The position numbers and the translations under genes are program-made. The notes beneath the pieces are model-generated. The model made no database searches, had not been told where the DNA came from, and saw only the letters and a list, made by a program, of their open reading frames with translations. Positions 12,801 to 25,907 of a DNA stretch of 64,000 nucleotides are shown here, in pieces. Within the stretch, counting starts at the first letter, position 1. Each line of letters opens with the position of its first letter. The DNA lies in the NCBI RefSeq assembly GCF_047663525.1, contig NC_092602.1:7809501-7873500 (forward strand), read 5' to 3'. The stretch comes from Anas platyrhynchos (Eukaryota > Chordata > Aves > Anseriformes > Anatidae).

Positions 12801-15800
12801 TTTTGGCCAATCTATGCACCAAAAGAAGGCAGATGAGACACACTGGCACCCCTTTTCCTGCCTCCTCACTGGTGACATATGCCATAACCCTGCACTGACC
12901 AGACAGATCTCACAGGTACATGCGTCAGTCCAAACTCCCAACCCTGCCTGCACGAGGAGGCAAAACATCCTGAGGCTACAAAGCTCAAGTGGCAGGTGAG
13001 AACTATCTTCAAAAAATGAGCTTGTCAAGTCAACAGGGGGAAGAATAACCCTTTGGAAAAGGTTGACTGTGATTATCTTATTGAGTTACAACAGGAAAAA
13101 TCAAAGGCAGACACAGAGGGGAAGGGAAACAATGTGGGGTGAGTATCCCAGTAGTGTTCCCAGCTGGACTGACACTGATACACTGCCTAGATAAAGCTAG
13201 CCAGCCCTGCAAAAACCGTGTGGCTAAAGCAGAGAGCAATGGTCTACTGGAAAAAGAACATTTTTTATCAATATTGATAAAAAGCATCTATAGAATATGA
13301 GAGCTATTTTGGAAAAAAGTCACATACACAACAAGGACCTGTAATTCTGCTAAGCTGGCCGGGGATATATTTTGTCTCCTTCTGTATAGAGTACTGAATG
13401 TATACAGGACTGTTAATAAACGTGATTCCTCTGCCAAGCAATTGTATTTCTGTACGTTATATTTCCAGTGTGAAAACTCTAATGAAACATTTTAAACCAA
13501 AGCCGTTTCCTTGGAGCTGCCTCTGACCTTCTTTTCCTCCTCTCTCCGCCAAATCTCCCTGCTAGGCTGAATTCAGACCTAATGTCTGCTCCTCCCACCA
13601 GGCTTTTGGATATGTGACAATATCCTAGTCACTGGGAGCTGCGCCTGCTGGTGTCCATTGTCTTGTGTCCAGTTTGGGAGAGCGCTTTTAAGGAAAAGCC
13701 CAGAATGAAATTTATGAAGAGTACAATGATTTACAGGAACGGCCAACTATGCAGCTAGTTTCTGCACGCATCTAACAGCGGCTTGTGAATTTTTGGCAAT
13801 TAGTTCACAAGGTTGCAGCATGGGAATGGTTTAAGGCTGACGAACAGACTTTTGAAAGTTTAAAACAATCTGAAATCCCAAAACTCTGCAGTCCTGGGGA
13901 GCAGCTAGAGCTGTGGTAGGATACTGGGGGGAAGGGTGTGTGTGTGTGTGGAGTCGCCTAAAACCCACCTCATGGAGCCTGTTCTGTTCACTGGCAGAGC
14001 CCTGACAGAACAAAAAGGGGATCTGCACGGACAAGAGGAGCTGCTGGCTGCGCGCTGCGGAATGCGTCGGTTCAGCCGTGGGCACGGTGTGGATGTGCCT
14101 CCTGATCACAGCCACTGCTGCCTGCAGCCAAGCAACTACATCACGTAACTGAGGCCCCAGAGCAAGGAGAGGAGATAAGGCAGCCTCCAAGAAGGCCAAT
14201 CCCTGTAACCTGCTGCCCAGGGTGGGATGGGAGGGGGCTGTGGAACAGGGAACCGAGACCCTCAGCCAGGCACAGCCAAGTGCTGCTGATGCGAGGCCCT
14301 GTGGTGCTCACAGCACGGCAGGGTGTTAGCTGCAGGACAGCGATGTGCCTTCTCCAGGGTCAGTTATAATCTGTGGGGCATTATATGCCCGTACCCCACA
14401 GCGTTACCTGTGTTACCTTCTGTGATGGCACACATACAGCCTGCCCTGTATAGCTCAGGTACACAAACACAGACCTTGGTACCAAGTCAAACTGCCTTCA
14501 CTACAAACATTTACCGCAGTCACACTGCAAATAGGATGCCAAAACCTTTACAGATATGTATCCCACATGAAATCAGTACCTTACTTAACAAACGTTTTCA
14601 TTCCAAGACCAGCTACCTGACAGGAATTCACAACTAGCCCTGAGCTACAAACTCTGTGAACTTTCCTTCTTCTGCCCCCTCTCCCCCCTTCCACCAGAGT
14701 TCTGCAATTTGCCAGCCTCCCTTTATGTCTCAGTTAGGCCCTCACAATGCGAGGCAGGCAGACCCATGTGCCCACAAACAGAAGAGCTCCTCCAGCTCAC
14801 AATAACTCAGCAGGTTTCTGTGATTTTCAGAGGCTGCATTACTGTGTGCCCATGTCTGCTGTCAAATTACTGCCTGGACACAGGCTCCATGGCTAACCTC
14901 AGCCTTACCCCAAACACAAAACCGTCCCCACGCCCTCAGAAACATTCATCTTCTCTTTCAGCTCTTCTTACGAAGCAGTGTAAACCTGGCTGATGTTTCT
15001 AGGAAATAAAGAGCATGCTTACCCCTCCGAAGACTTATTACGGTTTTATGTCCTTTTTCTGCAACCTACTGAGAGTGGCCGTGCTCCGTATCATGAAGTT
15101 TAAACACATCAAAACAGATTTGAAGGGTGGACGGTCCTCCTGAAGTTTCTAAAGGAAAACGGAGATAAAAGCCATAAAAAACAATCCTTCACACATAGCA
15201 GAGGTTGAAAAATCAAATCTAAACTTAAGTTCATTTTTCCCTGTAGTGCAAGTCCCATGACTCTGCTAACTCTTATGTGCCTGCCATGGCCCTGGCCGTA
15301 GCCTTACAGCAGTGAGGAAAATCCCAGAGCACAGATACTGCAACTTCAGCCACCTTCCCCTAAAACCCCCACCCTGCCCAACCCTACAATCACAGAGAGC
15401 TGTGCTGAGAGCTCCTGCAAGGGAAACAGTTGTTGCTGCGTCCTGCCTTGTTTTAAATACCTGCATGTAGAAAAGATGGCAGAGATTGTACATACACCTT
15501 AACTGAGGCAGGATTTTCTCAAGTCCAAGGTGGCACTGCTGTAATTGCTGTTGTCTGTTTCGACCTTCTCCTCGAGGTGTCTCCACCTCCCATCACAATG
15601 TCACAGCAAAACAAGTCCCACGGTGGTCTGCAAAGCAGCAAAAGGAGCAAATGGCACGACAGAACTGACATTGTTTATCCTGCATAAAGTTAACTCTAAA
15701 TCAACAATTTGGAGAAAATAGCGTTGTTGCATAAGAAAGTAGACAAAAGCAGTTATTTGACAGACTCTGTCACTTAATAGCAACGCTTTGCATATATAAA

Positions 15801-18297
15801 GCACTCTGCACCCTGAATCCTCAAAATGCCTTAGCAAAAAAAAGAACATACAACTATTCTTCAGTGCTTTACAGGAATAGCGAAGCATGAGGCATTCACA
15901 GGACTTGGCAAAGTGAAAACTGACCATCAGAAAGAAGAATAGAATCGGGGCTTTTTAGTCCCTATTACTCACTGATGTGCATTATTTTCAGGCAGCTCTT
16001 GGTTTTAGTCATTTTACTGCAGGTTGGATAAGAAGGAGCACTAAATCAGAGAGAAATGTGCGTTCTACATCTTAAAACAAGATTTTCCGAGTGGAACAGC
16101 AATAAAGATACCCTGCAGCCTTAGGTTTTCTCTGCAGCCATAAAGCCTGCATCCTCTTGGCTGTGCTGGTAGCCAGGTTAACCCCCAATCCATATTCTAT
16201 GCCTAGCGCATGCTGCGGGAGGCAAAGCTAACAAAGGCTATGACAGAACTCCATCAGGGAAGTCCTTTTGGGCCCCATTTCCATCAGCTCATAAAAGGGA
16301 CAGCCTGGACCCACATGCTGGGCTCTGCTAAGGCTGCTCCAGGCTGCAGCTCTTCATTTGCAAAAGAAATGACCCATTCATTTCTCTCTGACCTCTGCAG
16401 ACACTTCAGACTGCTGACCTCATCTGCTGATGGCCCCCACCGCTGCCGCGAGCTTCCTCAAACAGGTGCTCCCAGAATAAAACCTCAGCCTTCCTGGGCA
16501 AGCTGAACTCACGCAGCTTCAAGAATCCTGCACCAGGGCTCCGGAGGGGCTGCTCATGCACAGGCTGGGAACCAAGAGCCCTCAAAGCATTTATTTCCTA
16601 TCCAGAAAAGAAACAGCCCTGTGAAAACGAAATACAGATGAGAGGACATAATTTCAACTGAGTAAAATTAGGTTAAAAAAACATACACCTGCTTGTGGGC
16701 ACCTGTGCACTGGACAACACAGTGAATCTCTTCTCTGCAGCTGCTGGTACACCTTGTACTGGTGTGTTCTCTACAGGCAGGTCCTGTGGCTCCTGCAGAG
16801 GACTGAGTGGCTCATGGCTGGGGTATTCTTGCCTCTGGAGCAGATTTCCAGGCTCGATTTTGTGTTGTGTTGAAGGATGAACGGTGACAGTGATACCTCA
16901 GCAGGGGAATCTACATGTCTGTATTGCATTCCAAGAAAAAAAAAAAAAAAAACATCTCTTCAGACTGCTCATCACCCATGTTTATGTTTGTATTCACAGC
17001 TTTAAAACCAAGAGCATCACAGTCCACACTGACTTCTGTTCTCCCATTCTGGAGAGAAGATGATGCCACTCACAGCTGGGAGAGGGTAAGCGGGCACGTA
17101 CATGGGCTTGTCAAAGGCCACAAAGGCATTCTGTGGCTGAACCGGGAACTCAGAGTTGTTTTTGAGTCCAACTACAGAGCCCTGTTCACTGCATTAATCT
17201 TTACACAACAACAGTTTTCGGCTTTGCAGAGCACATGAAGCTTTCAGGTATGTCTGCAAGAATGCTGAGGTACTCGGACGGCGTCCCAGCTGTACACAGC
17301 ACAGACTAAGAGCAGTGGTACAGTAATGAAGCAAACTAGCTCAGCTCTTCCACTGGCCTCCAAAGAACACCCAATTATCAGAACGAACTGAGACATCTTC
17401 AATAAAGAAACTGGCTTGGGAGCTGATCAGTTTGTTGCTATTGCCATAAACACAGCGGCTCTGCTACTGGCAGGAGAGGCCTGTGAATCAGGGCCCGAAG
17501 TCTGATGCGAGAGAAATTGGGTGTCTCAAGCTGCTTTCCCCAGCAGAGAACAACCCTATTAGTTTGAGAAAGTCCCCTGCCTGCTTTCTCTCTGAGTAAT
17601 TAAGAGAGAAATCCTCCTCTCAGTGACCCCAATGCTCTCAGCCGAGGCTGATTTACACATGAAAGGCACCCTCTGAGGGGCTTTCTCCCTTTCACATTCA
17701 CAACCAGGCAGGACCTATAAATAAAACCTTGCTGAAAACAGGAGCTTTCAGAAAGGTCTGTGTATGTGCGTAAATGTATGTAGGAGAAAGGGACTGGATG
17801 TGTGCACTTGAGAATGTGTGTTTGCATGCGTATGTGAAGAGTGGGCGAGAGAAACGTGCACTCGCACCCCAGCCCACATGCAGACGGGTGCACTTGGAGG
17901 AGCATCTGCACAGATGTGTGAGTGTGCACAGGTAGCAGGAGCACTGAGGGGCTTAGGGGGGACGTACAGGCAGGATTCCAGCTAGGGCAGATCCAGAGGA
18001 CTTTCATCTGAGCCAGCTGAGTCACTCCAGGGTTACACATGAAAAAAACGAGAGCAGATTTAGACCCAGTTGTGCTTGAGGGTATGCCTGTGATGCACTT
18101 TCCCTCTGTAGAGCAGCTGAGTACTTGCAGAAATTTCTACGTTGCTTTGGATACAATGCAGAAGGTAACAGAGACTGGAGCCTTGCAGCATGTGCTTCTA
18201 TGTTTCTTTAACTAAACATGAGATTTTTTAAAAGCTGCATCTTCTCAGCAGCCCGGGATAATTCTCCAGAGCTGTCACTACTAGAAAGTAAAAAAGT
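9880..18297. other. Gene-poor spacer
   Basis: No gene could be supported. Base composition fluctuates: 11,900-12,450 is relatively GC-rich but lacks CpG clustering, 13,930-13,955 holds a short GT run, and 17,750-17,930 is a degenerate GT/CA-rich tract that gives spurious open frames on the minus strand. No tRNA-like or snRNA-like sequence was seen. Confidence 0.55.
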
Positions 18298-18318
18298 TTT
18301 TGTTTGTTTGTTTGTTTA
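18297..18318. repeat. (GTTT)n microsatellite
   Basis: About five tandem GTTT units, directly readable, in the gene-poor left part of the window. Confidence 0.85.
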
Positions 18319-19024
18319 ATTATTATTTTATTTTTACAGTTTGTTGGTACACAATCTCCCTGAAAGACTGAAAAATAAACAAGGGGACTGCTGCCAGGAA
18401 AAAGGTCACGAAATCAAAGGCTGTGACTGCCTTTACATGAATGAAGAGTATAAACACCAAAATGCCCAGATTTGAATCCTCACTCTCTCCTCGCCATCCT
18501 GTTCACCCACGTGTCCACATAGCCAGGATATTTCCCTTTCCAGGAGGCCCGAGAAGGACCCTACACAGTTTCCAGGAAACTGGCGGTTAGTGTGACCCCT
18601 CCTAATACAAAACAGGTGACACACATCTCCGGGCCAAGCCGGAGCAGGCTGCAGGGTTTCACAAAGCAGGTATTGCGCTCCGAGTCTTTGCCCCGGTAAG
18701 AGGGGGCTTTTTAAGACGTGGCTACAATGTGATAATTTGAGAAGTGCGAACTATTTTACTCCTTAGTCCTTAACAGCCACATCATTTGCTTACTGATGTG
18801 TCCGTGCTCTGTGCTGAGGCCAGCAGCTGGGCTGTGCTCACAGGGCACCCAGGCCAGCACCGCTGGAGCTGCACCCGCTGCCTGGCAGGACACCCAGATC
18901 AGTGTGCGGGGAGGGAGCCTGTGTCTGTGCGCCCTGCACCGTGCTGATCTCCTAATTACCACTTGCAGCCCTTGGATCTCTCCCCTACCCAATTCTTATG
19001 CAAAAATTTAGCAGAAGCAGGCAG

Positions 19025-19059
<35 letters not shown>
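19025..19059. repeat. Long A homopolymer followed by a short CA run
   Basis: About 35 uninterrupted A residues followed by a few CA units. It could be the tail of a very old retroposed sequence, but no recognisable element lies to its left and no target-site duplication was identified. The exact length is prone to sequencing error. Confidence 0.85.
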
Positions 19060-19060
<1 letters not shown>

Positions 19061-19800
19061 ACACACAAAGCAGGAGACAGCAGCGCAAAACCTCCCAGAA
19101 GCACACAAAGCGCAGAACGTCTCTTCTGGCAGTTCAAAAAAACTTCCCCGCTACTTGCGCGAGGCAGAAGTGTGTGAGCAGGGATGCGGAGCTCCCCTCC
19201 TACTGAGCTCGCAGCTAAAGCCCTCCCCCAGTTCCCAGGGTCTTCAAATGAAGATTTGCATAGCACTTCCAGATCATTCCCGAGAGAAGGGACAATGGCT
19301 CTCTCAACGCCCTCTTCCCCCCCTCCCTCCTTCACTTACAAAGCTGATAAAGCCCTGGTGAAAAGGGGAACAAAGGATTTACAGATGGCAGAATATTGAT
19401 TTCCGCAGTTCCAGGACTACAGGGGGAGGATGAAGAACCCCCCAGAAACTCTGTGAACTTTGAGACACGGGCACGATCTCTGCAGCACCAGCTCTGCGTT
19501 TGTTACGACGCTGCCCTGGTCGGTACCTGACGGAGGGCAAAGTGCTGCTCCCGAGGGGTGAGCTGGCCCCTGAAAATCTCCAAACACAGAGTGATGAGGT
19601 GACAGCCCGCAGTCCCAGCGAGCGCATTTGTTCCCAAACCTGCTAAGCAGAGAGGTGCTTCCAGTGAAAGCAGTTTGCCACCAGGCGGGCCAGCCCGGCA
19701 TTGCTCCTGCCGATGGGATGGAAGGCTTCGGGAAATCACAGCTCAGCACCGCTTCATCCGTGCTCTCTGCTGCCTGCTATCCAGCTTTGCAACTAGGAAA

Positions 19801-19824
19801 ATAAATGAATAAATAAATAAATAA
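19801..19824. repeat. (AAAT)n microsatellite
   Basis: About five to six imperfect AAAT units, directly readable. Confidence 0.8.
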
Positions 19825-20156
19825 GGCAAAAGACTTTTGAGAATGGGCTCTGATTGTGAAATAAAGTGAAAGCTATTGCAGAACTCACTTTTAGGACTGG
19901 TCTCTGAAAGCTAACGCTTCCTGCCTCCATAAGGATTTCCATGCTTAGAACAAGCCTAAACCTTGTGTTACAAACTTTTTTTTTTTTTTTTCTTTCAACT
20001 TGGTCAGTCAACTCCACCAGCTCTCTCCCTCAGTAAAGGCTGCAGAAAGCAGAGGCTGAGCCTGAGCAAGTCATTAGCTCAACTCATTCGTACTCCCTGA
20101 TGTACTCTCAGCCTACTTTTAAGGTTATACCCAAGCTTGAATATATATTTCCCTGA

Positions 20157-20192
20157 AAACAAAACAAAACAAAACAAAACAAAACAAAAAAA
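20157..20192. repeat. (AAAAC)n microsatellite
   Basis: Six or more AAAAC units ending in a run of A. A second locus with the same unit lies just after the GATC poly(A) signal near 28,612. Confidence 0.85.
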
Positions 20193-20466
20193 CATGCCAT
20201 AAGTAATAAAACTATTTCTGCAGCAAAACACCATTGCATAAGCAGTTTTCTTTTTTTATAGCAAGACAGCCACCAGATGTGGGGGGGGGTCAAACCCACT
20301 GCGGAGCAGCCCTTATGTGGCACTTTCTGCCAGGCTCATGAAGGCTGGCATGGGACAGAAGTTTGGCCTGGGCCATACGGCGACCTCGTGCCCTGTGTGG
20401 AGTGGTGATCTGGTGTAAAGATGTCAGACTGGAGAAACAGGACTTAGCTCTTCCGTTACTGATTGT

Positions 20467-20528
20467 CTAGGTTGGACTCAGTGATCTTGGAAGTCTCTTC
20501 CAACCTAGATGATGGTGTGATTCTGTGA
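20467..20528 (+). mobile_element. CR1 LINE 3' tail fragment
   Basis: The segment begins with CTAGGTTGGACTCAGTGATC, continues through CTTCCAACCTAGATG, and ends with the TTCTGTGA-type octamer that closes CR1 elements. The two inverted arms (AGGTTGGA and TCCAACCT) form the conserved CR1 3' hairpin. It closely resembles the tail of the larger CR1 copy at 39,940-41,110, so both may come from related subfamilies. The copy is heavily 5'-truncated. Weak similarity may extend left to about 20,340, but this is uncertain. Confidence 0.8.
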
Positions 20529-21950
20529 ACACCAGCTCACTGCAATCATTCAGAGTTTTGCTGAAGTGGGCAGCGATACAATGCAGTGTCCCAGTCAGGC
20601 AGATGCTGCATGTCCAGCAGGAGGTGCTTAGCGGATATCCGAGGCAGGCTGTTCAAGATCCTGGCCTGATCTCCACCTACCCCACCACCACACTGAAAAA
20701 AAACTTTCTGAAAGTGACTGGCTCCCACCACTTTGATTCTCTCTCTATTTTAAGTAAATTGTGTAGCATTTCTGCACTCAGAGGGCTCCCAGTATTGGAT
20801 TTAGGATCACATTTTTAAAGGCGACCAGCTAGTTTCTAAATCGAGTGATAGAGATCTGCTTTGGAAAGAAACTCAGTCTGCTCTGTAAGGCACCAGTGCC
20901 CACCAGTGAGTGCAAAGGGTGGTTTTCACACCATAGGTAACCAAAGGTAGCTACTGAGGCAGCAGCAGAGCTGGGTTCATTCACCAGTATTTTCCCCAAA
21001 CCTCTGCATAAATCTATGCTGTCGTGATGAACAGAATCATCACAGTGATGATAATCATTGCACGCTGTACAGTTAAGAATATTTTATAAATGGTATCAAA
21101 ACATTCCTCACAATTCTATTCTTAGAAGAGCTCGTTTCCTTCAAATACTTGTCTGGCTTCTGTCAGCTAGTAGAAAATATTCACATGGATTCTTTTGTGT
21201 ATTTCAGCCGTCCCTCCCAACTTACGCTGCTTTTAAAGAAGAGTGAATCAGCCCCATTAGTCTCCTGGCATAGCTAATACAGAGATTAATCGCAGCGGTT
21301 GGGGTGATAAAGCCTGAGAAAATCCTGCTTTAAATAAGCCTGTAACGAAGCTGCCAGCACAGGCTGAGGACAGACCTGAGCCCCCTCTCCACGAGCCCCC
21401 TGGAGTTCCAGGAGCGGAGGCAGTGCTCACAGGAGCTGCTGGTGGCGCGGGGCAGCCTTGCTGTCAGCTGCCAGTGCGGAGGGAGCTGTCCCAGGGCATC
21501 CCCTTCCCTGAGGGGCACGTTCAGGGCTGCCAGAGGAGTAAAGGTGTTGGGGGATCAGGGAGAAGCACACCTTGGCTGCTCTCACCTCCTGCTGCCTTTG
21601 AGGCTATTGTAGCAGCACAGCTCTAAATCTTTATATTAGTGTTGCACTTTATGACTATTTCAGAGGCAGCAGCTTGCTACTTGTGTCACTACACCTTGGT
21701 TTACCGACTCCTTGGCTCTTAAATGACCACGCCAACAGCTTTGGAGGCATCAATGTCTGTTGCTTGCTCACAGGTGCTATAACAAAGGGCATTTCTCTTC
21801 ACACAGTTCCCGCTACAGAACGTTGTGATTTGCTCTAAGGTTACAGGATTCATCCTGCTTTCAGCAGGTCAGGCTGCAGCCTTTTTCCCCTTACTTTTTC
21901 CCCTTCACACCCCTCATCTCCCTCGCCTCTGGCAGCGCCAGCCCCCGCTT
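20529..21950. other. Spacer upstream of COX6A1
   Basis: No gene seen. GC content rises from about 21,350 towards the COX6A1 CpG island. The minus-strand open frame near 21,330-21,518 and the plus-strand one near 21,423-21,626 have no family resemblance and look like chance frames in GC-rich DNA. Confidence 0.5.
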
Positions 21951-21954
21951 CGTC

Positions 21955-22178
21955 CCCCCCTCAGCGCCAAGATGGCGCCGCCCCCTCCCCTCCCCTCAGC
22001 CGCGCTGCGCGAGCGCGATCACGTGACTCTCACTCCCCCCCCCCCCCCCAATCCCCGGGCTCACGCATGCGCAGCAGCCCGCCCGCAGTCCGCCGCAGCT
22101 CAAGGTCAGGCAGGCGGCGGAAGCGCAGCGCCCGGCCCGGGGCCCGCTTCCGGTTCCGGTCAGCGGAGGAGAAGGAAG
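21955..22178 (+). promoter_or_regulatory. COX6A1 CpG-island promoter with E-box, NRF-1 and ETS motifs
   Basis: The CpG-rich block immediately upstream of the COX6A1 ATG carries a palindromic TCACGTGA E-box (22,019-22,026), an NRF-1-like CACGCATGCGCA (22,062-22,073) and tandem CTTCCGG/TTCCGG ETS-type sites (about 22,147-22,160). NRF-1 and GABP (ETS) are the established regulators of nuclear genes for respiratory-chain subunits, so the combination fits this gene. A C homopolymer lies at about 22,036-22,049. The TSS is not defined by the sequence; the motifs are seen and the regulation is inferred. Confidence 0.65.
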
Positions 22179-23176
22179 ATGGCGGCACTGGGGAGGGGGT
22201 CGCGGCTGCTGCGCGCCGCCCAGGCCCTGAGCTCGGCGCCGGGACGCGGCATGGCGGCGGGGGCACACGAGGCCGGGGGAGGTAACGGGGAGGGAACGGG
22301 GGCGGCGGGGAGAGGCCCGCGGGCGGGGGGTCGCTGCCCTTGGGAGGGGGCGCGGTGCCCCCGGGGCCGGGCCTGAGCCGCGCCGTGCCCGCAGCCCGGC
22401 TGTGGAGGACGCTGAGCTTCGTCGTGGCCCTGCCCGGCGTGGCCGTGTGCATGCTGAACTGCTACCTGAAGGCGCAGCACGAGAGCGAGCGGCCCGAGTT
22501 CGTCCCCTACACGCACCTCCGCATCAGGACCAAGGTACGGCCGCCCCTGTCGCACCTTCCCCCTGCCCCTCCCCTCCTCCTGCTCCTCGCCGAGAGCGCG
22601 GTGCTGCCCGAGCTGAGCGCAGCTCTTTGTCCTGCATCTCCTGAGGTGCTGTGTGCGTAGCCACAGCCTGAGCTCGTGGCTGTCTCTGGCACAGCACGCG
22701 CCTTGCAGCTCAGGTGAGGGACCCGCTGTACCAACAGGTCTCTCCCCAGCCCCAGATAATCCCACTAAGGCCTTGCTGATAAATGTCAAGTCGTGGAGCT
22801 GCTCTGCTTACTGATGCAGGCCTGTAGGCTAACAGAGGTGATCCCCAATTCTCAAAGCAGGGGTCCTCGTGGTATGGTACAGTGGATTTATGTGTTTAAG
22901 TGACAGCTTTGACCTTGATATCTAAAGGCTTCCTGCTGCTGGAGGTTATTTGCTAGCTCCTGCTTTCTCCAGGCTGGTAGCAGTGCCACCTTGTTTGAGT
23001 CCACATTTGCTGTTGAGCTCACAGTTCCTGTGCTGTGGCACATCCTTTGGTTATCTGTCAGGGCTTTGTTTTTCTTCTTCTTCCAACAGCCCTTCCCCTG
23101 GGGCGATGGGAACAAAACTCTATTCCACAACCCTCACGTTAATGCTCTCCCCACCGGTTATGAAGATGAACACTGA
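22179..23176 (+). CDS. COX6A1: Cytochrome c oxidase subunit 6A1, mitochondrial
   Basis: Three coding exons: 22,179-22,281, 22,395-22,534 and 23,090-23,176, all with GT/AG borders and consistent phases, giving 109 residues. The N-terminus ([14 protein letters not shown]) is an Arg/Ala-rich mitochondrial presequence. A single membrane helix spans about residues 38-60 (from [13 protein letters not shown]), followed by the conserved ERPEF and [14 protein letters not shown] segments and the family C-terminus [12 protein letters not shown]6A is a nuclear-encoded accessory subunit of complex IV in the inner membrane, acting at the dimer interface. The presequence and the avian tail (EDEH rather than EDE) differ slightly from the human protein. 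The first ATG was chosen because it opens the presequence directly after the CpG island; an internal in-frame ATG at residue 25 would lose most of it. Confidence 0.97.
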
Positions 23177-23324
23177 GATGCTGACCACAGCCAGGACTCT
23201 GGCTCTCCCTGTGTCTGGACCAGGTTGCTCTGTGGGAACCATCACTTAAGAAAAACCACATTCCTTCTACAGTCAAGTTGAATGGTGGTGCATGCTCCAC
23301 CTGTACTTGTGTAGAGGTCCTTTA

Positions 23325-23330
23325 AATAAA
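23325..23330 (+). terminator. COX6A1 poly(A) signal
   Basis: Canonical AATAAA about 150 bases after the COX6A1 stop codon, a typical distance for this short-UTR gene. Confidence 0.75.
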
Positions 23331-23344
23331 TGATTCCAAACTTG

Positions 23345-25880
23345 AATTCAGGATCTGACTCTTTTGTTATCCTGCGACTCCTCAGAAGTTCCATATTTTA
23401 GTGTTGAGGCTTCCCCACAGGACAGTGCAGGAGCAAGGGGTTGGACTGACCTCCTGCTAACACCTGCTCCTGCATCTGGTAACACTGACAGCAGTCATGC
23501 GTTCATCAGGAAGAACACAAAACGGAATAATCAGACATGACATTGAGTATTTTGTTTGGTTTAAATGAGCATTGTCATCCCACGCTCAGTATTAGCCTAA
23601 TAACTTCATCTGTAGATAGAAATTGAGCATGTGCTGAGGCACATCCTGCATACTCAACTATTGGGGTATTCAAGAGACACGAAGGCAACTCTGTCTTACC
23701 CAGCCCCTCCTGAGATGGAATTCCAGCAAAGGTGTTTAACTTAAGCTCTGTGCGCCTGCACAGCATTTATCTTTAGCTCTCACATTCTCTGGTGTATCAG
23801 CACAGCTGCTGTTCATGCCCCTGCTTCTCATACAGCTGTAGGCTCCTTGTACAACGTTCTCATACAGATGCTGCGTACCGAAACGATTTTTGCTCCGTTG
23901 CATGTCTGTACTACAGACCATTGCCACTCAGAAGCTTTTTAGCTTCGCTAGTTCCAGTTTTCAAAGGGAACCTAGGAAATCATTATCTTCCATAGGTAAC
24001 AATTCTAAGACCTCAGGTCTGTTCCAATACGATGTTAATTTTTAAGTTTTTCTTCTCCAACTCAACTGTTTCCCAGTTCCCCCCGTAGATTCTACATTCT
24101 TTTACACAGTAGGAAGACAAGAAGCTCTGTCTTTGCTGCTAGTACTGTTTTTTCCCCAAAGGAAGAACACAGCAGCTCTCAGCACCCCGCTGCTGGCAAG
24201 GGACAGGTATCAGGTGAGCCAGGGGGGTGAAATCCAGCGGGGGGTGCTGTAGGACTCCCTGCCCCATGCTGCAGTGCAAATTTCATCCAATTAGCAGAAC
24301 ACTAGTAAGATGACTTCAGACAAGCTTTTATATATTAAAATATAAAGAACAAGGCACAAATGGGTACAGTTATTTCAGAGCTAGCTGGCAAGATAACACC
24401 ACATTTATTCCTACATGAAGGTTATAGAAAAGCAAAGTGGTTGGATGTATTATTCCTTAAAAAAAACACCACCACCTACTCGACAGACCCTAAAACGCTA
24501 TTTGTGCTGCTCCTGGAGACGTCCCTTACCTTACCAACCAAAAGTTGGTTTTATTTACACCTGAGTGACCCAGCAGCAAGCGGTAACAGCTTATTTGGTA
24601 CGTGCTCCGTTCAGCCCCGTACAGATTGCTCTGCCAGCTGTCTGATGCACCGTGAGCGAGTGTGGTTCACCTGGGCTGTGTGAGTGATGCTAAGGCCATC
24701 ACTGAAGACACGGGGCACAATGTGTGTAGCCCCCGTGTGCTGTCATTTCTGGTCCGCACAAGTACCAGGCTGCTCTGTGGCTGCAGTAGTTACTCAGAAG
24801 CTGTGGTGCAGACAAGCCAGCTTTGGCTTGAGAACTCCATCTTTTTAATTAAAAAAAAAAAAAAGCCACTGAATGACCCTTCTAATAGTGCTTAAGAGCA
24901 TGATACTCACTTTTTTCCTCACTGTTATTCTAGGACAATTAGGAAGTTCACTTCCCTGTTGTCCCCAGTCCAGAATATTTTGTACTCTCTTAGCTGTGTT
25001 GGTGCAGAGGGGACAGTTTGGCTGATCCCTGCCCCAGTGGCGCTCCACAGGCCACTGGATGAGGAGCGGTAGGTTCTGATCCCTTGCTTCTCTTCCGAAC
25101 ACCCTTCCTCAAGCTGCTGCAAGATCCACAGGAGTAAAGCTCTGCTGCTGAAATAGCTCAGGATGGACAGAGTATGAAACAGATTTGGAGAGGAAAAAGG
25201 TAATTCCTAATAACTCCTTCACAACTACAAGAGAAGTACCCACCAACCTTCTGCTGAGAAGCTTCCTTAACTCCTCCACTGCCAGTGAAAGGAAGAGGAT
25301 TTCAGATACCTGATTTAGGAAAAACAAGTGCCCAATGCCCACTGTCAGGTTACACAGAGGGGTACCTGGCAAGTCAGCCGAGCATTTCAACCAGTCAGAA
25401 GTCACTCCTGCTACCTAACGAGTAACTTGCTCAGAGTTTCTGTAGTTTACAAGCCAGCTCTTTGCTAGGTGTATGTACACACCTAGTTACATGGTCCAAG
25501 GGCAGTTTCATGAGCAGGTGAGGTGTTCCCCAAGAGGCAGTACAGGCAGCTGGAGCTTTTAACATTTGTCAAGCTTCAATCAATGTTGCTCTCTTTTAAG
25601 ACATATTTTAACTGCATCAAGCAAAAACCTAATAGGGACTGTGGCCAACTGGGTGCTTAGTGGTAGTGTGCAGAAAGATGGCCAGGTCTGTGCAGTTTCA
25701 CTGCAAGGATATGTAACGCTACAGGGGAGAGAATTCAAGTTCAGGTTTGTTTCTGTACCTCAGAAAAGGCCAAAGAAAGCAGCCTCCAGGTTCAGTGTGT
25801 TCTCTTCAGCTTCTGTTGCAGGCCACCTCTGTCCCCGTTGGAGGTTATAACCAGATTCTACCAGACCCTTACACACTTGA
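23345..25880. other. COX6A1-TRIAP1 convergent intergenic spacer
   Basis: No gene seen. The two flanking genes converge on this interval. Short A runs (for example near 24,848) and chance open frames only. Confidence 0.55.
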
Positions 25881-25901
25881 ACGAAGTATAACTGGGTTAT
25901 A

Positions 25902-25907
25902 TTTATT
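25902..25907 (-). terminator. Candidate TRIAP1 poly(A) signal
   Basis: TTTATT on the plus strand (AATAAA on the minus strand) about 520 bases beyond the TRIAP1 stop codon. It is the first canonical hexamer I found downstream; use is inferred. Confidence 0.45.

Noticed and set aside
17600-18040. 146-codon minus-strand frame in the GT/CA-rich tract
   Set aside because: Arises from a degenerate GT-rich repeat (His/Thr/Cys-rich product); no conserved-family resemblance.
19025-19059. Long A run as the tail of a retroposed gene
   Set aside because: No recognisable coding or element sequence immediately upstream and no target-site duplication found by eye.
22160-22789. 209-codon minus-strand frame over COX6A1
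   Set aside because: Antisense shadow of COX6A1 exons 1 and 2 in a CpG island.
23440-23470. Possible extra CR1 tail (GGGGTTGGACTGACCTCC)
   Set aside because: Only a short match; the second hairpin arm and the terminal octamer are missing.
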